Positions 58,347 through 64,000 of a DNA stretch of 64,000 bases are shown piece after piece. Both the position numbers and the translations under genes were made by a program. Under the pieces are notes generated by a model. The model was not told the origin of the DNA, searched no databases, and worked only from the letters and a program-made list of their open reading frames with translations. Origin of the DNA: Streptomyces sp. Root431. GTDB lineage: Bacteria; Actinomycetota; Actinomycetes; Streptomycetales; Streptomycetaceae. The stretch covers positions 186,001 to 250,000 of the forward strand of contig NZ_LMEI01000010.1 of NCBI RefSeq assembly GCF_001426585.1. The letters run 5' to 3'. Numbering within the stretch: the stretch's first letter is position 1; each line of letters begins with the position of its first letter.

Positions 58347-59522
58347 GTGGACGTCCAGGGCACGGTGGCGGCGGGCTGGGAGCCGGTCAGGGACGCGTTC
58401 CTGCGCAACTTCGAGCAGCGCGGCGAGCGCGGGGCGGCCCTCGCCGTCCACCGCGACGGTGCGAAGGTCGTGGACCTGTGGGCGGGGACGCGCGATGTGG
58501 ACGGGACGGATCCGTGGTCGTCGGAGACCGCGCAGGTCGTCCGCTCGGCCACGAAGGGCGTCGCCGCCGCCGTGCCCCTGCTCCTGCACCAGCGCGGCCT
58601 GCTCGACCTGGACGCCCCCGTGGCGACGTACTGGCCGGAGTTCAAGGCGGCCGGCAAGGACCGGGTGACCGTACGGCAGCTCCTCGCGCACCGCGCGGGC
58701 GTGCCCGTCCTGGACCGCCCCCTCACCCTCGCCGAAGCGGTCGACCTGCCGACGGCGACCCGTGCGATAGCCGCGCAGGGCCCCGTCTGGGAGCCCGGCA
58801 CCGCCCACGGCTACCACGCCCACACCTTCAGCTGGCTGCTCTCCGGCCTCGTCCACCGCGTCACCGGCCGCACGATCGGCCGCTGGGTCGCCGAGGAGAT
58901 CACCGGTCCCCTCGGCCTCGACCTGTGGATCGGGCTCCCCGAGGCGGAGGCCCACCGGGTCGGCCGCCTCGGCCCCGTCGAGGAGATCGACCCGCCCGGC
59001 GGCGGCGCCCTCAAGCTCCGCCCCAAGCGCTCCGTCAGCGAGGCCTACAAGGACCCGGACTCCCTGACCCGGCGCGCCTTCGGGGTCATCGAGCCCAAGC
59101 CCGACGAGAACGACCCCGTCTACCGGGCCGCCGAGCTGCCCGGCTCGGCGGGCGTCGCCACCGCCCGTGCGCTCGCCCGCTTCTACGCCGCGACCCTCGG
59201 CGCCGTCGACGGCGCCGAGCGCCTCTTCGCCCCGGCGACGCTCACGCTGGCCCGCACGGAGGAGTCGGCGGGACCGGACAAGGTGCTGCTCGTCGGCACC
59301 CGTTTCGGTCTCGGCCACATGCTCCACGGACCGGCGTCCCCGCTCCTCGGCCCGTCCTCCTTCGGCCACCCCGGCCGCGGCGGCTCCCTCGGCTTCGCCG
59401 ACCCCGACTCCGGGATCGCCTTCGGGTACGTCACCAACGGCATGCGGAAGACGGTCACGGCCGACCCGCGCGCCCAGGCGCTGGTCCGGGCGGTGCGTTC
59501 GGTCGTGGACCTGACATTCTGA
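58347..59522 (+). CDS. Serine hydrolase, beta-lactamase/esterase (EstB) family
   Basis: The 391-residue protein has the class C-type S-A-T-K tetrad with Ser67 and Lys70. A tyrosine motif, G-Y-H-A-H, occupies the Y-x-N place, and G-H-P-G-R-G-G replaces the usual K-T-G triad. That pattern is seen in EstB-like esterases rather than true beta-lactamases. No signal peptide is visible, so it is likely cytosolic. GTG at 58347 follows AAGGAG. Confidence 0.92.
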   Translation: MDVQGTVAAGWEPVRDAFLRNFEQRGERGAALAVHRDGAKVVDLWAGTRDVDGTDPWSSETAQVVRSATKGVAAAVPLLLHQRGLLDLDAPVATYWPEFKAAGKDRVTVRQLLAHRAGVPVLDRPLTLAEAVDLPTATRAIAAQGPVWEPGTAHGYHAHTFSWLLSGLVHRVTGRTIGRWVAEEITGPLGLDLWIGLPEAEAHRVGRLGPVEEIDPPGGGALKLRPKRSVSEAYKDPDSLTRRAFGVIEPKPDENDPVYRAAELPGSAGVATARALARFYAATLGAVDGAERLFAPATLTLARTEESAGPDKVLLVGTRFGLGHMLHGPASPLLGPSSFGHPGRGGSLGFADPDSGIAFGYVTNGMRKTVTADPRAQALVRAVRSVVDLTF

Positions 59523-59603
59523 TCCTTCGCCCGGCGGGTGCGGGGGCGGGTGGCCAGTACCGTGTGCGGGCCCACTGACCGGTGGGCAGGCACGGGGGTG
59601 CAG

Positions 59604-60782
59604 GTGAGCGAGATTCCGTCGCGGCCATCGGACTGCGCGACGAGCGGTGATCCGAAGAGTGATCCGAAGAGTGATCCGAAGAGGGAAACGAGCAGAGGTC
59701 CGAGCAGAGGTCCGAGCAGAGGTCCGAGCAGAGGCCCGAGCTGCGGACCGAGCGGGGGTCCGAGCAGCGGACCGAACGGCGATCCGCAGAGTGCGACCGT
59801 CCGGATCGCGAGCAGCCGGCTCTGGGAGATCTACGGCAGCATCGGGCTGCTCTCGGCGCACCGCGGCCTCGTGCCCTGGCCGTACGCCACCTGGGACAAG
59901 GCCGCCCGCCGCTCCCTGAGCCGCTCCGACGTGACCATCCCGGGCTGGCTCGTCCACCTCTTCCGGACCGGCGCCGGGAGCCTTCCGCCGTTCCTCCTCA
60001 CCGTCCCGGCCTCGGACGCACCGGACCTGAGCGAGGAGCTCGCGCCCCTCGCGGCGGTCTCCCCGGCCCGGGCGCGCGCGGAGCTCGAACAGCGCTTCCC
60101 GCGGGGCGTGCCCGCCGAGGTGCGCCCGCTGTACGCGGACCCGGAGGCGCGCGCCGCCGAACTCCGCGCCTTCCTCCCGCGGTACTGGCGGGCCGCCCTG
60201 GCCCCGTACGCGGCGACCCTGCGGGCGGCGACGGAGGAGGACATCCTGCGCCGCGCCCGCACGCTGGCGACACAGGGCCCGGAGGCGCTCCTGAACGCGG
60301 TGGGCGGGATCGCGGTGCCCGGCGGGGTCGCCGTGCCCGGCGTGATGGCCGTGTCGGGCGTCTCCCGACTCGTCCTCGTACCCCTGCTGTTCGGCCGCGG
60401 AACGCCCTTCTCCGCCGTGAGCCCGGACGGCTCGGAGGCCGCCCTGTCCTACCCGGTCGAAGGGTCCGCCGTCCTCGTCGGGGAGGCGCCGCCCGAGCGG
60501 CGCGCCGACACGCCCGAGCGAGGCGACCGGCTGGAGATCCTGATCGGCCGCAGCCGGGCCGGAGTCGTCCGGGCGCTCGTCGTGCCCACGACCACCTCGG
60601 ACCTCGCGACGTCCTTGGGCCTCGCCCCGAGCACGGTCTCCCAGCACCTCACGGCGCTGGTGGCCGCGGGGGTGGTGCGGCGGCGCCGGGCGGGCGTCCG
60701 CGTGCTGTACGAACTGGACCGCCCGGGAGTGGTGTTGCTCAGGCACCTGGATCATGCGCGCGGGATGCGGGCGGCCCGCTGA
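59604..60782 (+). CDS. ArsR-type winged-helix regulator with repeat N-terminus
   Basis: The 392-residue protein begins with low-complexity repeats: D-P-K-S three times, then S-R-G-P four times, encoded by 12-bp units (about 59645-59780). A central domain of about 210 residues follows with no named fold I recognise. A C-terminal winged helix (S-D-L-A-T-S-L-G-L-A-P-S-T-V-S-Q-H-L) completes it. The layout is that of DUF5937-like ArsR regulators in actinobacteria. GTG 59604 was chosen; 59598 and 59538 are alternatives. Confidence 0.82.
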   Translation: MSEIPSRPSDCATSGDPKSDPKSDPKRETSRGPSRGPSRGPSRGPSCGPSGGPSSGPNGDPQSATVRIASSRLWEIYGSIGLLSAHRGLVPWPYATWDKAARRSLSRSDVTIPGWLVHLFRTGAGSLPPFLLTVPASDAPDLSEELAPLAAVSPARARAELEQRFPRGVPAEVRPLYADPEARAAELRAFLPRYWRAALAPYAATLRAATEEDILRRARTLATQGPEALLNAVGGIAVPGGVAVPGVMAVSGVSRLVLVPLLFGRGTPFSAVSPDGSEAALSYPVEGSAVLVGEAPPERRADTPERGDRLEILIGRSRAGVVRALVVPTTTSDLATSLGLAPSTVSQHLTALVAAGVVRRRRAGVRVLYELDRPGVVLLRHLDHARGMRAAR

Positions 60783-60839
60783 CCGGCCAGTGGGGTCAAT
60801 TCGCCGTACACGTACATCGGTTGCAAGAGGAGAGAGCTC

Positions 60840-61328
60840 ATGTCCCAGGAAACGTACGAGAAGCTGGTCGCCCTGCTCGACGAGCGCGGCGCCGCCTACC
60901 GGGTGATCGAGCACGCGCCCGAGGGTGCCACGGAGGCGGTCAGCGCCCTGCGGGGGCACGAACTCGCCCAGGCGGCCAAGTGCATCATCGCCATGGTCAA
61001 GATCGGCAAGAAGGAGAAGCGGTTCGCGCTCGTCGTCGTCCCCGGTGACAAGCGGATCGATCTCGCGGCGGTGAAGGCGCTGTACGGCGGCACGTACGTC
61101 TCCTTCGCGTCCCCGGAGATCGCCGAGGAGCTCGCGGGCTCGGAGAGCGGCACCATCCTGCCGTTCTCCTTCGACGAGCGCCTGGAGCTCCTCGTCGACC
61201 CCGACCTGCTGACGCACGAGGAGTTCTACTTCAACGCCGCCCGTCTCGACCGCTCGATCGCGCTCTCCAGTGCGGACTACCGGTCGATCGCGGAGCCGCG
61301 TGTCGAGCGGGTGTCGTCGACGGGCTGA
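60840..61328 (+). CDS. YbaK/EbsC-type aminoacyl-tRNA deacylase
   Basis: The 162-residue protein resembles YbaK editing domains. These hydrolyse mischarged Cys-tRNA(Pro) or Ala-tRNA(Pro). K-C-I-I-A-M-V and F-A-L-V-V-V-P-G-D-K-R-I-D are conserved strands; the lysine of A-A-K-C is the catalytic position. ATG 60840 follows GAGGAGAGAG. It is convergent with the LysE gene. Confidence 0.9.
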   Translation: MSQETYEKLVALLDERGAAYRVIEHAPEGATEAVSALRGHELAQAAKCIIAMVKIGKKEKRFALVVVPGDKRIDLAAVKALYGGTYVSFASPEIAEELAGSESGTILPFSFDERLELLVDPDLLTHEEFYFNAARLDRSIALSSADYRSIAEPRVERVSSTG

Positions 61329-61352
61329 GGTTCGTTCGTCGAGGTCTCGCCG

Positions 61353-61970
61353 TCAGGCCATGGCGGGCGTCAGCGCGAGCAGCATCCCGAGTCCGACGAG
61401 CACGGTGCCGATGACCTTGTTGAGCACGGTCTGGCGCTGCAACAGGCGGGACCGCAGGCTCTGGTTGGAGAAGAGCAGCGCGGCGAGCGCGAACCAGACC
61501 AGGTGGGCGAAGGACATGAAGAGGCCGTAGCCGACCTGCTGGAAGACGGGGGTGTCCGCGCTGACGACCTGCGTGTACGTGCTCAGCACGAACAGCATGG
61601 TCTTCGGGTTGAGCGCGTTCGTCAGGAAGCCGGTGCGCAGCGCGCCGGCCTTCGACAGACCTTCGCCGCTCGACAGGTCGACGTCCACCTGGGTCTTGGT
61701 GACGAACGTCTTGTATCCGATGTACACCAGATAAGCGGCGCCGATCAGTTTCATCGCCGTGAAAAGCATCGGGGTCCTGGAAACCAGAAGTCCCACGCCC
61801 AGCATCGTGTAAGTGACGTGGACGAGAACGCCCAGGGCAATTCCGACGGCGGCGAGAACGCCGGCGGTCCGCCCGTACAGATAACTGTTGCGGACGGTCA
61901 TCGCGAAATCCGCGCCGGGGCTGATGACAGCCAGAATGGTGATGACCGCCACGGCGATGAGCTGACCCAT
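61353..61970 (-). CDS. LysE family amino-acid exporter
   Basis: The 205-residue protein has about six helices and the family N-terminus A-V-I-S-P-G-A-D-F-A. L-T-N-A-L-N-P-K-T-M-L-F is the second LysE/RhtB block. It exports amino acids or derivatives. It follows the dioxygenase gene on the same strand by 89 bp. Codon use is slightly more AT-rich at its 5' end than in neighbours. ATG 61970 was chosen. Confidence 0.92.
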   Translation of the reverse strand: MGQLIAVAVITILAVISPGADFAMTVRNSYLYGRTAGVLAAVGIALGVLVHVTYTMLGVGLLVSRTPMLFTAMKLIGAAYLVYIGYKTFVTKTQVDVDLSSGEGLSKAGALRTGFLTNALNPKTMLFVLSTYTQVVSADTPVFQQVGYGLFMSFAHLVWFALAALLFSNQSLRSRLLQRQTVLNKVIGTVLVGLGMLLALTPAMA

Positions 61971-62059
61971 GTACGCGTCTTCCCGTCTTCTCACTCAAGG
62001 GTTGCGCGGGCGGGGGGCGGCGCCTTCGCGGACGCCGGCCCCCGCACCCGCGCCTGACA

Positions 62060-62800
62060 TCAGGGCTTGTGACGGTAGGTCACGACCAGCACGTCGCGCG
62101 AGGCGGGGGCGGCGGAATCGATCTGCTCGATCGGCGAGACGCCGTGGTAGACCCGCTCGTCGTTGACCAGCGCAAGGTCGAGGGGGTCGGTCAGGGCGAA
62201 CTTCTCGACCGGCTGCTTGTCCAGGTTGAAGACGGTGCTCTCGCCGCCGGTGGCGTTCGTGCGGCCGATCATCGCCATCAGGACGAAGGTGACGCCGTCG
62301 CGGTGGACGCCCTCGGGCGTCGGCAGGCCGATCTCGGCCCCGTCGACCTCGATGCGGAACTGGTGGGCCTCGATGTGCCACGCGGAGTACGGGGCGAGCC
62401 GGCCGAAGATGTCGCAGCCCAGGGTGACCAGGCTGTTCATCGTTGCGCCGCGCAGCGCCGCGTCCTCGAACGGCTCGTAGTGCCGGGCCACGCCGCCGTT
62501 GAGGTTGTTGTAGTCGAGCCCCTGGTAGTGCGGCTGGTGGGCCTCGACGCGGTAGTCGGCGCTCGACCGGGGCGCGCTCAGCGTGGCGTGCCGGCGGCGG
62601 CGGTAGCGCCCGCCGTCCGCCATGTAGCTGTCGAGCGGCATCCGGCCCCAGCTGTCGCGGAAGGGCTCCAGGTCGTCGAGCGCGGTTTCCGAGCGCTGGA
62701 GGAGAAGCTGCTTGACCTTCTCACCGGAGCGGAGGTCGAAACTCCGGGAAGAAAGGGACTCGCATATTTCCTCTACTCCGGATTCGTACGTCGAAGACAT
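62060..62800 (-). CDS. 2-oxoglutarate/Fe(II) dioxygenase (amino-acid hydroxylase type)
   Basis: The 246-residue protein has the Fe site His166-x-Asp168 (G-V-H-R-D-G-V-T-F) and a distal His219 (Y-H-G-V-S-P-I). The 2-oxoglutarate-binding Arg is likely in S-R-D-V-L-V-V-T-Y-R. This fits the family of BsmA and L-isoleucine 4-hydroxylase, which act on free amino acids. A LysE exporter follows in the same direction, supporting an amino-acid product. GGGGGA precedes ATG 62800. Confidence 0.85.
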   Translation of the reverse strand: MSSTYESGVEEICESLSSRSFDLRSGEKVKQLLLQRSETALDDLEPFRDSWGRMPLDSYMADGGRYRRRRHATLSAPRSSADYRVEAHQPHYQGLDYNNLNGGVARHYEPFEDAALRGATMNSLVTLGCDIFGRLAPYSAWHIEAHQFRIEVDGAEIGLPTPEGVHRDGVTFVLMAMIGRTNATGGESTVFNLDKQPVEKFALTDPLDLALVNDERVYHGVSPIEQIDSAAPASRDVLVVTYRHKP

Positions 62801-62837
62801 TGTTCCCCCTGTGTCCACGTGGTCAACGGCAGAGTTG

Positions 62838-62867
62838 ATCGTGGTATTTGCGGCGGGTGCATGTCAA
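62838..62867 (-). promoter_or_regulatory. Probable promoter of the dioxygenase gene
   Basis: On the minus strand TTGACA (62867-62862) is a perfect -35 hexamer. CACGAT (62843-62838) 18 bases on is a fair -10. Transcription would start near 62831, about 30 bases before the ATG at 62800. Confidence 0.6.
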
Positions 62868-62876
62868 AGCCTTTCG

Positions 62877-62898
62877 GTCGTGGCCGAATTGCCACAAC
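62877..62898. promoter_or_regulatory. Inverted repeat upstream of the dioxygenase promoter
   Basis: GTCGTGGC, six bases, then GCCACAAC: 8-bp arms with one mismatch. It lies just upstream of the -35, where an activator would bind, and within the divergent gap shared with the SDR gene. Confidence 0.5.
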
Positions 62899-62954
62899 TC
62901 GCCTTTGTGAACGGAATGTTGCGGGCGGATGGTGCGAGGGGTAGGGGAAGGCAC

Positions 62955-63800
62955 ATGGACCCCATGACTCACGTGACACACACGGCGCACACGGCACAGG
63001 GAGCCCAGGCGGCACCCACGGCGCAGGCGCGGCGCTTCGACGGATACGCGGTACTGATCACGGGCGCGGCGCGCGGCATCGGCGCGGCCACCGCACGGCG
63101 CCTCGCGGCGGAGGGCGCGCGGGTGCTGGTCACGGACATCGACGAGGACGAGGCCGCGCGGACCGCCGCCGAGCTGCCCGGGGCGGTGGCCCTGCGCTGC
63201 GACGTCGGCGACCGGGACGCGGTGGAGGCGGCCGTCGCGTACGCGGTGGAGACCTTCGGCGGCCTGGACGTCCTCGTCAACAACGCCCTCGCGCCCGTCG
63301 CCCCCGACCGGGACCGCTTCGAGGACGAGCCCGACGGGGGCTGGGCCGGCCAGCTCGACGTGACGCTGATGGGCGCGGTCCGCTGCTCCCGCGCGGCGCT
63401 GCCGCACCTCGCGGCGGCGGGCGGGCGCGGGGCGATCGTCACCATCGGCTCGGTCAACGCCGAGGTGGACTTCGGCAACCACGCCTACAGCGCGGCCAAG
63501 GCGGGCCTCGCCTCGCTCACCCGGACGCTGGCGGGCGACGCGGCGCCGCGCGGCGTCCGCGTCAACCAGATCAACCCGGGGACGATCGCGACGACGGCCT
63601 GGGCGGGCAGGGAGGCCGGACTCGCGGCGCTCGCGGACCGCGTCTACCCCCTGGGCCGAGTCGGCACGCCGGAGGACGTGGCCGCCGCCGTCGCGTTCCT
63701 CGCGTCGCGGGACGCGTCCTGGATCACGGGGACGGTCCTGCGGGTCGACGGCGGGCTGCTGGCGGTGAACTCCCACTTCGCGGAGGTCCTGGCGGACTGA
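62955..63800 (+). CDS. SDR family oxidoreductase
   Basis: The 281-residue protein has a His/Thr/Ala-rich start (about 20 residues), then T-G-A-A-R-G-I-G, N-N-A-L, I-G-S-V-N and Y-S-A-A-K. It ends L-R-V-D-G-G. It resembles 3-oxoacyl-ACP or glucose dehydrogenase-type SDRs. GGGGAAGG precedes ATG 62955. It is divergent from the dioxygenase; a related substrate is possible but unproven. Confidence 0.9.
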   Translation: MDPMTHVTHTAHTAQGAQAAPTAQARRFDGYAVLITGAARGIGAATARRLAAEGARVLVTDIDEDEAARTAAELPGAVALRCDVGDRDAVEAAVAYAVETFGGLDVLVNNALAPVAPDRDRFEDEPDGGWAGQLDVTLMGAVRCSRAALPHLAAAGGRGAIVTIGSVNAEVDFGNHAYSAAKAGLASLTRTLAGDAAPRGVRVNQINPGTIATTAWAGREAGLAALADRVYPLGRVGTPEDVAAAVAFLASRDASWITGTVLRVDGGLLAVNSHFAEVLAD

Positions 63801-63802
63801 GG

Positions 63803-63891
63803 CCGGAGAGCTCCTCCGCCGGAGAACTCCTTCACCGCAGAACTTCTTCGACCGGTGAACTTCTTCGACCGGAGAACTTCTTCGACCGGGG
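63803..63891. repeat. 17-bp tandem repeat directly after the SDR stop codon
   Basis: Five copies of a CCGGAGAACTTCTTCGA-type unit occur at 63803, 63819, 63835, 63852 and 63869, with a partial sixth. The first two are 16 bp and more diverged; the last three are almost identical. It starts two bases after the stop codon. The following 80 bp to 63973 hold no gene. Confidence 0.92.
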
Positions 63892-63973
63892 ACGCAACCC
63901 CGGGAGGTGCCACACGTCTGGTGGGTTGAAGGCGCCCTTCACGTCCCATCCCACCTCCTCCCTTGGAGAAGCC

Positions 63974-64000
63974 ATGAACCGCAATCCCCGCCGCATCCTG
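63974..64000 (+). CDS. Start of a gene, nine codons visible
   Basis: ATG at 63974 follows TTGGAGAAG, a good ribosome site. The visible residues are M-N-R-N-P-R-R-I-L; the basic start could begin a signal peptide or membrane helix, but nothing more can be said. Confidence 0.55.

Noticed and set aside
58347..59522. Serine hydrolase as a true class C beta-lactamase
   Set aside because: No signal peptide, no K-T-G triad; EstB-type esterase fits better.
61985..61991. ACTCAAG near 61985 resembles half of a HAIR (HspR) site
   Set aside because: The paired CTTGAGT half is missing at the required N7 distance.

Overview
The window is high-GC actinobacterial chromosome and is almost certainly from a Streptomyces. 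Codon third positions are GC-rich, GTG/TTG starts and 4-bp ATGA/GTGA gene overlaps are common, and it carries Streptomyces-type genes: an SsgA-family sporulation protein, the SepX/GlpR divisome protein, an AfsR/SARP-like BTAD regulator, a tricorn protease and a linear galU-moeA-moaC-mog run. I see no insertion sequence, prophage, CRISPR array or rRNA operon. It reads as core chromosome mixed with small accessory cassettes.

Layout: 1-6.3 kb is a minus-strand block (P1-type peptidase, SDR, BTAD-ATPase regulator, LtrA membrane protein, CbiX-like chelatase). 6.5-19.7 kb is the most interesting block: a plus-strand redox island with a fused NirB-NirD nitrite reductase, NarK, pyruvate formate-lyase and its activase, and then an uncharacterised five-gene module (b-type cytochrome-like protein, NasA/NapA-like molybdopterin enzyme, four-cluster ferredoxin, Tat-type Rieske protein, small membrane protein). 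A strong DosR/DevR-type box lies before nirB. 19.8-36.3 kb is conserved housekeeping: mscL, SAF-domain protein, MTA phosphorylase, a CIRCE-preceded FmdB protein, an MFS pump, a K+/H+ antiporter, penicillin-acylase-like protein, 5-formyl-THF cyclo-ligase, galU, molybdenum-cofactor genes, SepX/GlpR, tRNA-Ala and exonuclease III.

36.3-42.6 kb holds a two-component system tail-to-tail with a MacB-type ABC exporter operon. 42.7-46.9 kb is a MerR-controlled cassette of Baeyer-Villiger-type monooxygenase, alpha/beta hydrolase and SDR, which looks like a ketone-to-ester-to-alcohol route. 47-55 kb holds IclR, GNAT, tricorn protease and a TetR-MMPL efflux pair with two perfect 15-bp operators. 55-58.2 kb has an SsgA-like gene divergent from an ECF metal transporter (CbiMN-CbiQ-CbiO type) whose upstream Nur-like box argues for nickel. 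58.3-64 kb has a serine beta-lactamase-like hydrolase, an ArsR-type regulator, a YbaK deacylase and a 2-oxoglutarate dioxygenase plus LysE exporter pair divergent from an SDR.

How they may work together: NarK imports nitrate, the molybdopterin enzyme may reduce it, NirBD converts nitrite to ammonium, and PFL offers an anaerobic pyruvate route. The Moco genes elsewhere in the window would supply the molybdenum cofactor. A second theme is short tandem repeats placed directly after gene stop codons (at least four clear cases), which I have not seen described as a class.
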